Assembly: GCA_037355855.1 (NCBI GenBank)
Contig: CM074763.1
Coordinates: 4,464,001 to 4,528,000, forward strand
Length of the DNA stretch: 64,000 nt
Direction of reading: 5' to 3'
From: Pseudo-nitzschia pungens
Lineage: Eukaryota > Bacillariophyta > Bacillariophyceae > Bacillariales > Bacillariaceae
This document shows, one piece after another, positions 21,969-32,259 of this stretch. The notes under the pieces were generated by a model that saw only the letters and a list, made by a program, of their open reading frames with translations, was not told the origin of the DNA and did not search any database. Within the stretch, counting starts at the first letter, position 1, and each line of letters starts with the position of its first letter. A program made the translations under genes and the position numbers.

Positions 21969-23048
21969 TTAGAAAAGGATATCGCCGGCCACAGCCCTCG
22001 GGGAAGAATGAATGCTAGAAGAAGCACTTAACGATGAATCAGAACTATCTTTCTCTGTCTTGTTCGTGCTGTTATTGCTAAGCCCACAAGATCGCTGGAT
22101 GAGCAACGCGCTGGATGAATCCTCCGAGGACGAAGCGATTCGCATGAGTGCCGTGCTCATGTTCTGAAAGGTGCCACACAGTGAACAGTCCTCGTTGATT
22201 TCCAACTGTTCTTTTAGAGCATTCACGGACTGCAGGTCAAATGGATCCATGTCCAAGCTACCTAGGGCATTGACAAGCGCTGCAAATGCGACGTGGGACT
22301 GGCGATGCAAGCAACTCAGTTCGTAATCGCTCGCGGCTTCGTCTACTTGGCAACGGACCAGTTCGAGTATCCTGTCTTCCACCATAGTCCGAACAGTACA
22401 CGGAACATATTCATCGTCAAGAAGTCGGAAGTTCTTCACGAATTCATGTGCAAACGCCATGGGTGTCGGTGGATTGACACTCCAATTCAGCGCCATCAAA
22501 ATTTCGAGTTCCATAGCCTCAACGTCGTCTTTCGAATATTTTCCTCGCGATAGTTTTGCCATCGACTCCGGTTGAAGAGCTTGCCTTTGTTGAATTTTGG
22601 TCACTAAATACAGTGAGGCCATGACGACCAATTGGTAATCGTCACGGTTCCAGAGTATCCTGTTTCCTCGGGGAGTGGCAACGAACCTATCGACACAGGA
22701 CATTATCGATGCGATCATGTCGCGGTCATAGTTACAAAATTTGCAGAGACTGATGCACCACTTGGTCATAACCTTCCGACAAGCTGGATCTACCGGAATA
22801 GCGTTTGCATCCAAAGGGTTGACACATTTTGCTGTCTTCGCAAAATAGTCGTGCTGTGCATAGGTTGTTTTTTCTTTGTATAGCATGACCTCAATTACAG
22901 AGGAAGAATCGACCCAGAGCTCCATGTTGTGTTGTACTAGAGTCGCGCAAAATGTGTTTATGAAATGTTGAAGGTTGATAGAAGCAGATATGATGTTCTT
23001 TTCGCCTATGTCGTCAATAATTGTGGCTGCCGATGAAAGATCCACCAA
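21969..23048 (-). CDS. Cyclin (diatom-type)
   Basis: 359 residues, no intron. A cyclin N-terminal box spans about 85-195: CRKVMTKWCISLCKFCNY corresponds to the MR.IL.DW helix 1 region, then a helix with DRFVA and LYLVTKI, with the conserved Lys of the Lys/Glu pair at K151 and likely partner Glu near 179-182. NWSVNPPTPMAFAHEFV ends the first box; a weaker second box follows to about 275. The C-terminus is Ser-rich and disordered, with SP sites that could be phosphorylated. Such proteins bind and activate a cyclin-dependent kinase. Diatoms have many lineage-specific cyclins (dsCYC), often tied to nutrient or light signals; I place it there by overall appearance, not by phylogeny. Confidence 0.82.
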   Translation of the reverse strand: MVDLSSAATIIDDIGEKNIISASINLQHFINTFCATLVQHNMELWVDSSSVIEVMLYKEKTTYAQHDYFAKTAKCVNPLDANAIPVDPACRKVMTKWCISLCKFCNYDRDMIASIMSCVDRFVATPRGNRILWNRDDYQLVVMASLYLVTKIQQRQALQPESMAKLSRGKYSKDDVEAMELEILMALNWSVNPPTPMAFAHEFVKNFRLLDDEYVPCTVRTMVEDRILELVRCQVDEAASDYELSCLHRQSHVAFAALVNALGSLDMDPFDLQSVNALKEQLEINEDCSLCGTFQNMSTALMRIASSSEDSSSALLIQRSCGLSNNSTNKTEKDSSDSSLSASSSIHSSPRAVAGDILF

Positions 23049-24722
23049 CCCGAAACAACTGTCAAAGATCCGGTGTTATTGTAATGATGTAAAGTCCTGT
23101 GATTTATCGTAGATACTGTGTTTTGAACAAAGCTTTCGAACAATGGTCGTTGATGAAGATTGAGGGTAACTGGGTTCGCGCGTAAAGACAGATTGAAGAA
23201 TAGTGTGGCAATCAAGCTGTGTGATCTTCGCTCGTTCTTGTATTTGTAATATCTTGTGCAGAATCCCAAAGAGGCGTTTTGATTTTGAGATTGTCACGGT
23301 GCAATGCAGTGTTCAAATCAGATTGTCCGCCTGAGCAGCGAGAATACCGTACGCTTGGGACATTCTTCGTCCTTGCAGTAAGGAATTGCGTTCTGGAAAT
23401 GGGTCACGATGATTGTTATTGCCATGAGCTACCGAATTGGCACAGGAACGTCTTTTCAGCTCGTGTAGTTGGTAGCGTGGGGGGTAAAAATAGAAAAAAT
23501 AGCAACGGTGTATATCAACTACGTACGAAGTATTTTGAATACGGTACTTCGTACTACTTTCTCTGCACATGACACGCTTTTGCGAATTCTCAGGAAAATC
23601 CGTTCCGGAAGGTCACCTAGAACAGGCTTTAATTTTTTGGTTGCTTCATTACATATTTAAAAATATTGGAAGCCGTCCGTCCTGTCACCCTCTAGACCTT
23701 AGAATGAATGAAGTACCGGTATGACATCGCTTCTTTTTTTTTGTTTACGTTACTCGTACGTAATTACTTCGTATTGTATGGATTTTGACTATGGGTCAAA
23801 TTCATGGCTTCCGTTCATGATTTTCCGTCCGGAACTTCATAAATTATAGTCGGAACCTATTTTTGGACGAAGTAACCTTACTACGTAGTTACTAGTTACA
23901 TATTCTATTTCAAGGTTGACTGACGGACGTGTATTGAATTATTTCGTCATTCATATCAAAATTTGGATTGCTGTTGGACAAAACTTTACTTAAGTAACGC
24001 CAAAAATGCACGAACAAAACTGTCGGTACGCTTTCCGTTGGAAAGAGAAGACAAGCCCCAAAAATTCGAAAGACATGATTACGATTGGTGTCATGTACGT
24101 AAGGTTACTCGAAAGAGTCGAATTCGGAATATAGGAATTGGAAAAACGAGGTGGCGCGATCGGCGATACCCGCGTTAACCCTCAAGGATGGTGGCGACTT
24201 TTTGAGCAAGTCGGGCAGTCCAGTTACTCCTACCCACAGTTCGATGCCAATGGCGTAAGAGAAGTAAAAGTATCGTACCGTACGGTATTATCGACGACTC
24301 GACTGGATTCGACTCGACTCAAAATCATCACTCGTTCATTCCCATTTAGACCTCCGAACGAATAATCGATTCGACACTCGACACGGACATGCGACATGCG
24401 ATCATCCGTTGCAGTCCTATTAGAAAACGGAGTGTAACCAATTGATTGAGAGAGAAAATTGTCGCCGAGAGCAATCCCCTTCGACTTGTCTCCAACAGTA
24501 ACTAAAGGAAGTTTCTTCTTCGTTTCTCGAGCAACAACGACTTTCGTATACTACGTTAAGAGAGTGTGCGTGTGTGTGTATGAGAGAGAGAGAGAGAGAG
24601 AGAACGGGTGTGTCCTTGTTTGGGAGCGATAGACAGAGAGAAGGAACGGGAGAAAGGCAGAACTGAACCCAATAGTACACACCACAATTGCAAATAATTT
24701 TTGTCCGTATCCAATCCCGATC
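23049..24722. other. Divergent intergenic region with GTA/TAC motifs
   Basis: Contains promoters for the cyclin (minus) and the ankyrin membrane protein (plus). GTA/TAC-type words are dense at about 23520-24290. Open frames here, such as 23076-23297 (-), carry no recognisable domain. Confidence 0.45.
24562..24603 (+). repeat. TG and GA microsatellite in the 5' leader
   Basis: A GTGTGCGTGTGTGTGTA run is followed by eleven GA units, ending about 120 bp before the start codon at 24723. It probably lies in the 5' UTR or core promoter of the ankyrin membrane protein gene. Confidence 0.8.
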
Positions 24723-27700
24723 ATGGATGTCGGCGAACAACAACGAGAAGACAGTCCTTTGTGGAATAGCCCGCGATCCGTCAATCGAAAGGAATCTCCA
24801 TGGATGAGAGATCACCGGCGGGCTCCTCGATCCGTAAGGACGCCACCTCCAGACACCACCGCCAACAGCAACAATTCTCAGCGGTCAAAGAGGAGGTTAC
24901 CAAAAAGCTCTACAAATCCATTTGATTCCCCACTGCCGTCCTCTGGCAGCAGATCTTCCGCCACTCCTGCCAGCCGCAATCCGAGTCCCAGCGAAGGCGG
25001 CCACCGCATGGCGTACACACAACCACCTCCATCTTCGGGGCAAGGCAGCAACACTGCGAAGACTGGAACGAATCCATTCGATTCCCCGACGCCAGTACGG
25101 AATACCCCGAACAGACACACTCCATTTGATGAGTCACCCGCTTCCACACGAGAGTCGCTTCGACTTCACAGCCATTATCCGCCGGTCAAGCCGGGATTGA
25201 ATCGATTCGATACTAGTAGTAGCAGTAGTTTCAGCGAAGACTCTTCTTTCTACCCACACGTTCGGGTGACGGTGCACACGCAACAGAACGCTCCTTCAAC
25301 CACCCACAATCAAGTCCACCCAACGAAACAGAGTTCGGTAGCTTTGGATAGCCTGGAACAAATTCTAGATGTTACGGAGGAAACAACGGCAGACGAGAGC
25401 GAGGATTATGCGGATAGCATGAACGGGAAGGAGAAGGAAGATTGGTCTGACGAACCCCATGCGCAACACAGAGAGCAAGTAGAACCGCAGAGGGGATACA
25501 GTCCGCACCTGCAACGGGAGGAACAACTTTTCTACCCCTATCCTCCTCAATCACTTCCAAACGTCCCGTCTCAAACCACTTTTTCTTCGGGATTCTACAG
25601 GCAGAACTCCGCAATCTCCGAAGATGGTAGTGCTACCCATACGACTGCCTCTCCAAGCGAAAAAGCGCTGAAGGCTGCCGAAACGTTAAAAAAAAGCTTC
25701 GAGCAGAGGAGACGACAAAAGAAGGCAGGAACGAGAAAAGTGGCAACCATTGACGAGGACGAGGAGCAACCCCAACCTCAACGACGGAAAACTCGCAAGG
25801 ACTATGTTTCAGATGACAGCCCTGCGAAGGAATCACCAGTCGTTCTTGGGGGTGTTGCGGGGAAACGACGAGCCGATGCCGATGCCAAAAATGCGGCTGC
25901 AGCGGCTGCTGCTTCGTTTGCGGGGAATCCAAACAAGCCTCTTTTACAACCCAAACCTCAACCGCAACCCCCGAAAAATGAGAACCATATTGAGCAACAA
26001 TCTGTCATCCAAGATGCGTCGAATGGTTTGGCCAAGGAGCAAGAACATGATCCACAAGAAACGGAACATACGAACAACAACGACGACAACGCAGGTTTGA
26101 ATTATACGTTGCACGACCTGTGCGACGAAGCTGTCAGTACTGACGACCTTGCTTGGCACAATGCACTCTACCTGTTGTCCATACGACCAGATTTGGGACA
26201 CCAAACAGAACCCGAATGCAAGATGACACCTCTCCACGTCACCTGTTTGGCGCAGAAGCCACCGCCAATATGGTTAACTAGGGGCCTACTATATGCTGCA
26301 CCAGCAACCTGCCGACAACCGGACAAGGGAGGGCGCTTGCCCCTGCACTTGTTAGTGGCTACCACAGCAGATCTTGACACTATTCGTTTGCTGGTAGAAG
26401 AGTACCCTCCCAGCGTGGCTCACAGGGATGATCGGGGTTTCACTCCCCTTCAATTGCTGCTAAAGCGGAATGATTCCGATGGATTGACATTGGAACACTT
26501 GAGGCTTCTATTGGGTCAACAAATTGACGTTTTAGGAACAAGAAGGAAAGTGAAAAGTCGCTTCTTATTTCGAAGGGGAGATCATTTGAAGAATAATTTG
26601 CTGTTGCAGGATTTGGAAGCGCTAGCAGAAGAACGACAACAACGACATGAGTCCATGTTTAGAGAGTATCCAGATGATGTGAGACGAGCCTTGACGAAAC
26701 TCTCCCAGTGGAAAAGACGACAAAGCAACAAGCAAAATATTCAGAACAACGCGGACGAAATATATTTCCTGCAGTCGAGAAATGCTGAGTTCGTCAATCC
26801 AGCATCCATCCCTACTCCAACTGGCCAGCTGCTTCCATTGCATTTATTGGTACGAAGAAGTTTCCACGCAGATATGGCAACCATGATCCAGGACATACAT
26901 TCCATCAAACGAGCAGAAGCGGTTGATTTATTGAGAGTTTTGATAGCCGCGTATCCTGAGGGACTCGTGGGAGTGGATGCAAACGGAAAAACACCCGTGA
27001 TGACGGCCATGCTGCAAAAGGAAGCACCGCCCACCGAAGAAATTATCGAACTGCTATTGGGTTTCAGGACTCCTGGATTCGATAGTAGAGCCAATGGAGG
27101 GCCTGCAACGATACCTACCGGGGATACTGTTCAAACGCCACTGCACGTTGCAGCAGAGGAGTATTTGTCGAACTACTCGCTGCTTAACACGATTTGCGAG
27201 TCATATCCAGGAGCGAGAACTGCGCAAGATGCATGGGGACGAACGCCCCTTCACTTAGCCTTTCAGAATTATCGGTCGATTGCAATTGATGAAGCGACCT
27301 TGCAATTGTTGTTTGTCGAACCCGTTGCAAAGATCAAGGACAATGCCGGGAAAACACCCCTTGATTTGTTGCTCGAAAACCCGGCTTGTGTTGTGCAAAA
27401 AAAATCCAAGTCGTACAATGCCGACAGCAAAGGATCGGGGATGGTGTTTCAGCAGTTTTTTGATTCTTCTGTTGAGCGACCACGAAATAGGATGGAGGCT
27501 CGAGACTTCCTTTCCAAATTCCAAAGCTTTCCACCCTGGTTAAGGAGACAAGCATGTGCAGCCAGGTTCGTTCAGGATATCCTGGTCGAAGAAATCGCAT
27601 CTCCTTTTACTACCTTTCGAATCACGGGGTCGGGGATTGTTTTGATCTTATTATTGGTTGCCCTTCGTCGGATGTTGCACCAAGATCCGGAATACACGTA

Positions 27701-28853
27701 CTTGATCTACTATCTGGCGATATATCACCTTTTGATGCAACTGATTCAATGGGGAATCGCAATATACATGGGGGAATGCTTTCGATTGTGTGTCTTGAAT
27801 ATTTGGAGATGGTTCGATTTGGCAGCAGTTATTCTTTCGATTTGGTGCGCTACGTATGTCTCTCGAGAAATTATTGATGTTGATGATGGTATTGGTCTTT
27901 TTCTTTCCAAGTTGGGGGCCTGTGCTACGATGGCTTGTTGGCTAAGTCTTTTGGGATATTTTGCGGAGTGGTCCTGCGGGTTAGCTGTGTTCATAGGGTC
28001 AGCATGTCAGCTTCTTACGGTTTTGGTCTGGCCGTTGCTTATTTCGATCATGGGGTTTTTTGCAACATCGCAAGTTTTGCATACTTTGGAAGACTGCACG
28101 AATGGGGGCATGTGCAGTGTTTCTGAATCTTATTCGCTACTCTATTTGACAATGCTTGGATATCCTGTTTGGACTGACGCTGATTACAAACTATCACCAG
28201 TTGTTTCCGTGATACTTTTTCTTTTCGCAGTTTCATGCATATGGTGGATACTATCTGCCGTTGCCATAATTGTAACAGAATCAAACCGGTTAGACCGTCG
28301 ACAACTTTCCTTGACATGGTATTGGGAACCGAAGGTTGCCCTGACGGTGCTGACAGCAGGTCGTAGGCAAAACGAAAAATTCATTGAATCCCCTTCCTTC
28401 TTGGAGCAGTACTGTGACCAGTCGGAAAAATATTGGCATATACTTTCGACCGCACTTCGCGGGGAGAAGAGCGACGTGCACTGGGATGCATGTTGCTTTC
28501 ATTCGACACCACTGCTCTTCTTGACAGGGTTCCTGGCTCTGTTCCTTTTGCCTATATGGTTTGCTTTGGGACTGTTTTCGTTGGGACTCTTGTGGCCTCC
28601 ACAAATTCGGCGTTGGTTTTTTTCTCCTCGCCCTGCTAGTAGCACAATATTCAACAAAGGGAGTCGTTCTGTAACACTGAACGAAGATGATTTGACGAGG
28701 ACGAAATTATCGCAGCTTCGCACAGAACTGATTGATCTCAAGGCCTCCACTAGCAATCAAAACCATCGAATCCAAACAGATTTGACGTTGATAAAAGACA
28801 TTATCTTTCGAGTTGCAATGGACGAGGAAGATGACTGTGCGAGTCGGTATTGA
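24723..28853 (+). CDS. Ankyrin-repeat membrane protein with channel-like domain
   Basis: A 1376-residue intronless frame. Residues 1-430 are disordered and rich in Pro, Ser, Gln and charged residues, with TNPFDSP/TPFDESP-type repeats near 59-65, 113-123 and 136-141. Ankyrin-type repeats occupy about 500-890, with TPLHVTCLA (501), LPLHLLVATT (539), TPLQLLL (573), LPLHLLVRRS (702), TPLHVAAEE (804), TPLHLAFQN (840) and KTPLDLLLEN (876). About seven hydrophobic segments follow between 965 and 1290, with YLTMLGYPVW (about 1140) between the last spans of the first set, placed like a pore loop. The tail (1320-1376) looks like a coiled coil. This order resembles TRP-type channels, but I see no firm selectivity filter, so transport activity is an inference. 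Confidence 0.8.
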   Translation: MDVGEQQREDSPLWNSPRSVNRKESPWMRDHRRAPRSVRTPPPDTTANSNNSQRSKRRLPKSSTNPFDSPLPSSGSRSSATPASRNPSPSEGGHRMAYTQPPPSSGQGSNTAKTGTNPFDSPTPVRNTPNRHTPFDESPASTRESLRLHSHYPPVKPGLNRFDTSSSSSFSEDSSFYPHVRVTVHTQQNAPSTTHNQVHPTKQSSVALDSLEQILDVTEETTADESEDYADSMNGKEKEDWSDEPHAQHREQVEPQRGYSPHLQREEQLFYPYPPQSLPNVPSQTTFSSGFYRQNSAISEDGSATHTTASPSEKALKAAETLKKSFEQRRRQKKAGTRKVATIDEDEEQPQPQRRKTRKDYVSDDSPAKESPVVLGGVAGKRRADADAKNAAAAAAASFAGNPNKPLLQPKPQPQPPKNENHIEQQSVIQDASNGLAKEQEHDPQETEHTNNNDDNAGLNYTLHDLCDEAVSTDDLAWHNALYLLSIRPDLGHQTEPECKMTPLHVTCLAQKPPPIWLTRGLLYAAPATCRQPDKGGRLPLHLLVATTADLDTIRLLVEEYPPSVAHRDDRGFTPLQLLLKRNDSDGLTLEHLRLLLGQQIDVLGTRRKVKSRFLFRRGDHLKNNLLLQDLEALAEERQQRHESMFREYPDDVRRALTKLSQWKRRQSNKQNIQNNADEIYFLQSRNAEFVNPASIPTPTGQLLPLHLLVRRSFHADMATMIQDIHSIKRAEAVDLLRVLIAAYPEGLVGVDANGKTPVMTAMLQKEAPPTEEIIELLLGFRTPGFDSRANGGPATIPTGDTVQTPLHVAAEEYLSNYSLLNTICESYPGARTAQDAWGRTPLHLAFQNYRSIAIDEATLQLLFVEPVAKIKDNAGKTPLDLLLENPACVVQKKSKSYNADSKGSGMVFQQFFDSSVERPRNRMEARDFLSKFQSFPPWLRRQACAARFVQDILVEEIASPFTTFRITGSGIVLILLLVALRRMLHQDPEYTYLIYYLAIYHLLMQLIQWGIAIYMGECFRLCVLNIWRWFDLAAVILSIWCATYVSREIIDVDDGIGLFLSKLGACATMACWLSLLGYFAEWSCGLAVFIGSACQLLTVLVWPLLISIMGFFATSQVLHTLEDCTNGGMCSVSESYSLLYLTMLGYPVWTDADYKLSPVVSVILFLFAVSCIWWILSAVAIIVTESNRLDRRQLSLTWYWEPKVALTVLTAGRRQNEKFIESPSFLEQYCDQSEKYWHILSTALRGEKSDVHWDACCFHSTPLLFLTGFLALFLLPIWFALGLFSLGLLWPPQIRRWFFSPRPASSTIFNKGSRSVTLNEDDLTRTKLSQLRTELIDLKASTSNQNHRIQTDLTLIKDIIFRVAMDEEDDCASRY

Positions 28854-29069
28854 GTAAGGTATAACCTGTAATGCAAGGTTACGTTGATACGTACATTATC
28901 ATTTCCTAAAGATACAACTTTCGCTAAATTTTTATCTCATTCATGAATGGCATTGTGAAGAAGGTCACCGGTTGTTGTCAAATAACAAAATATTAGTAGT
29001 ACAACATAAGTCTAGCATTCGTTCCCATGAGGCTTGCCCAAACGGATCGGCTGATTCCGCCGACTGGTT

Positions 29070-29648
29070 TCATTCGATCTCTTTGATTGTGTTCTCCTTG
29101 TTGACACAAAACTTGGACACACAGGCGTGGTACAAGGACGAGAACAAAGCAATCGATGCCCCCGCGAGTTCGAAGACATATTCTTCTCGCAATGTTTGGC
29201 CGTCGTTGTCCCCTGTCCCGCTTGTCTCCCCTCCCTCGGGGGTATTTTTTACCTTCAGTGCCGCCATGACAATGTACACAATCGACCAGATGGAAGTCAG
29301 TACCGAAAGGAGGTAAATAGCCATGATTGGGAAGCAGCATGAGTAATACACCAAAAAGAATGCGGGGACGGCCGCATTCAAGGAGTAGAATGCGATCCAT
29401 TCGATGCCATCAATGTCGTTAGATTGTGTCGATGCAGAATAAGCAAACAACGCGAGAAATGCAAGGCTCGTCAGACCGAAAAATATCGTCTTGCACGAAC
29501 ACGTGAAACGTGAGCGCGACGAAGAGTCCTTCATTTGCTCGGGGTCTTCGGTCTTGGTGACTCCATCAAAAGGATCGACTGCAGTGCTAGTAGTTCCAGA
29601 GCTCTCGGCATTCTCTTGTAGCCATTCTGGTGTCGCGGAAGTGTTCAT
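29070..29648 (-). CDS. Small four-helix membrane protein
   Basis: 192 residues, no intron, function unknown. A hydrophilic N-terminus (1-50) is followed by spans at about 54-73, 82-102, 104-132 and 157-177, with cysteines at the membrane edges (CSC at 50-52, CC at 104-105) and a Gly/Thr-rich loop (136-150). No signal peptide. It converges on the ankyrin membrane protein gene with about 216 bp between stops. Family unknown; probably lineage-specific. Confidence 0.7.
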   Translation of the reverse strand: MNTSATPEWLQENAESSGTTSTAVDPFDGVTKTEDPEQMKDSSSRSRFTCSCKTIFFGLTSLAFLALFAYSASTQSNDIDGIEWIAFYSLNAAVPAFFLVYYSCCFPIMAIYLLSVLTSIWSIVYIVMAALKVKNTPEGGETSGTGDNDGQTLREEYVFELAGASIALFSSLYHACVSKFCVNKENTIKEIE

Positions 29649-30480
29649 GATATTGATGATCGTATTGCCTTGCCGACTTTTGAAGAGGTTGTGTGGATCC
29701 CAAATGAAGGTTGTGGCGTTTTTCGACCCAATGCTGAAACTCTTTTTGAGATGAGAATAGATAGTAATTTAATCTTACTTCGTACTAGTAAATCTTAGCG
29801 TGATATTTTGATTTCGAGAGCGAGAAAATTACTTTTTCTTCGTATTGAGAAACCAATACGGTAAATTTACCGTACGGTAAGTACTACGAAGTATTACATG
29901 GTAAGATTACGGTACCGGTAGAATACGAGGATGAAAATGAATGCGAACTGCTGTTTGACCGTTCAACTCTGTGGTTGAAAAAATGAGGTTTTAACGGATA
30001 CCGTTTTTTGTCGTTTCACGTAGCGTACAAGCTTTGGCGATGAGAAAACGGTTTCAGTATAATCTGGCCTAGCTCAACGTGAATTATTTTTGCGCCGTGT
30101 AACATACACTAGTGCTTGTTCTTCGTACAGTATTTCACTGATACGTAGTACAGAAAAAAAGTGAAAGACAAGAACTGTAACTGGCATGAATTATTGAAGC
30201 ACGTTTTAGTGACAGAATGTTGCGTTACTATCTGACCAAATACCTCCCCCAAACAACAGAAACCCCCTCAAAGCAAGTTATAAGTTATTTGTAAAGAGTA
30301 TAAACTGACTGTTTGCAACAACCCTTGTTGAAATCAGTGACTTACACTTCCACCACTTTGGCCACCGTTAGCAGCTGTTTTGTCACCAAAATCCAAAAAG
30401 TTATTCAGTTTCAGAAGTGTAGACATTGGTACATTTTCTATGCCCACCCATACCATCAGAGTAGCAACATGTAAATGTCA
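29649..30480. other. Intergenic, GTA/TAC motifs
   Basis: Upstream region of the small membrane protein gene. GTA/TAC words cluster at about 29760-29930. No other feature recognised before the degenerate repeat array. Confidence 0.4.
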
Positions 30481-30509
30481 AAATTCCCATTTTTTAAAAC
30501 ACAGGGGTA

Positions 30510-30628
30510 ACAAAGATATCATGATCCCAGTCTTTCAGGAGTACAGCAAAAAAACACATGATCCCAGTCTTTCAGGAGTGCAGGGAATCACATACTATGG
30601 TACAGATGATTCTGGTGTATTGGGATTG
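30510..30628 (+). repeat. Degenerate ~42-bp repeat array, left segment
   Basis: Units read like ACATGATCCCAGTCTTTCAG followed by GAGTGCAGGGAAT. The array stops at the ATTG duplication of Copia element 1 and resumes after it at 40583, so the retroelement landed inside the array. Confidence 0.7.
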
Positions 30629-31593
30629 TGTGTTGATATCCGCTCGTCAGCGGTCTTCAGGGAACTTAATCGTAGATATAAACTGTCTCGTACTGGTCTA
30701 AAAATAAGGGAAAGCCCTAACAATAATAATACACGAGGTCCTGGCAAATCATGAGTTTACAGTGGACTGTTCAAGGTCTATTGCATACACTTAAGCAATA
30801 CAAGGCACTTCCCTAGAGGTACATCGGGATCGATCGAAAGGAGGGCATGATAGGTGTGTTTATTTTAGAGTGAAACATAAAGAGTGAATAAAAGGGAGCT
30901 GAGCGCGTCTCAGCTCTGTATCGTGACATCGATCCGCTAACTCGCTAACTCGTATAATAACAGCGCTCCGTAGGTCTGGTACTGTATTCTACGGGTAGCG
31001 TATCGGAGTATCGTAGGGTATCTCCGATTAATTAGATCAAATCGTGTGCTAGCTCACTTATGCTAGCACGTTTGGTAACTGTTTGGGCCGGGTATCCGGT
31101 CATGGTATATATTATACACCAATGACCCGACCCCGGCGGTAGCATAGTATCTTAGCATGATATTATGGTAGGTTAGCACCATCAGTATCTCGTAGCCTTA
31201 GCAACCCTAACCCTGTAGCATTTAGCTACGCCATAAAAAGGTGCTTTACTCGGGGTACGTACGATTGGTACAAATCGTACGCGGCGACCCTAGTAAACTC
31301 TGCTAGCATCCATACTAAACAGGATAGTAGGATATAGGTCTGCTGCTAAGCCTGTTGCTAAGCCTGTTGCTAAGCCTGTTGCTAAGCCTGTTGCTAAGCC
31401 TGTTGCTAAGCCTGTTGCTAAGCCTGTTGCTAAGCCTGTTGCTAAGCCTGTATGCTAGCAATTAGCACACAGCTCTAGCATTCAGCCCAGCACCTGTTAG
31501 TCAGTTACTGGGGGCTGCTGCCTGTAGCCCCAGTACACTCTCCTGCACAGAAGCCTTAGCACAGATCATAGCACCACCTTGAATATCTTCATA
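30629..31593 (-). repeat. Element 1 LTR (3' LTR in coding sense)
   Basis: 965 bp. Contains nine GCTAAGCCTGTT units (about 31341-31450) and several perfect inverted repeats, among them GAGCTGAG/CTCAGCTC, GTGCTAGC/GCTAGCAC and CGTACGATT/AATCGTACG. The internal sequence next to it, in coding sense, ends in ATCACGGGGAC, a weak candidate polypurine tract. Confidence 0.92.
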
Positions 31594-32259
31594 GTCCCCG
31601 TGATTCATGCTAGTATTCCTGTACTGAGCAAGCAACTATACTGGTCCCCGGAAACAGATACTCCCAGGGGAACACCAATACTCTTGCTTGTTGTACCAGG
31701 ACACTTGGATGGATCATAACATAATTCAGGGGTGTATCCATATCACTTGTCAGAGGTCAAACTGCATCAAATATTGCAGTTCTCTATCAGAGGCCCGGCC
31801 GATTTATTGTAGAAAAAAAAGAGGGGGTTGGACCGAAAGGCGTTTTGCCCTTGGTCCGATTCCTTAACACATATAAGGACATATCAATCGGCCTATTGTC
31901 TTTCAAGTTTATAGTCCCCGGAACCGGTGTACCGGAGACTCCCAAATACATAACATATAACATAAGATCAGGTCGGATCGAAATCTGCTACAACCAAATA
32001 ATCCATAATCCGTAATCGGAATCCACTGCGTTCCGAAAATAAGATTGCGGCACTTGGTTGCAATAAGGATCAAAATCGAAGCGTCCGAAAGCGTTGTGTC
32101 CGAAAGCGTTGCGTCCGATAATCGAAATCAAAATCGTGACTATCGAAGAACTTGTAATCGAAATCTGAAATGGCCTGGTTCCGAAAATCGAAATCAAAAA
32201 TCTTCTGCGTCCGAGCTGCTTGTCAGGGACACATGTATCCCAAATAATGCAGCTAACAG
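31594..32259. other. Element 1 internal non-coding region, 3' side
   Basis: Lies between the RNase H stop and the 3' LTR. Contains repeated CGAAATC/CGTCCGA-type words (about 31975-32215). The same kind of sequence occurs at 47190-47410 in element 2, so it is an element part. Confidence 0.6.

Noticed and set aside
31203..31215. Telomere-like AACCCTAACCCT in the LTR (also near 40226, 46504, 54594)
   Set aside because: Only two units, present at the same place in all four LTRs; part of the LTR sequence and not a telomere remnant.
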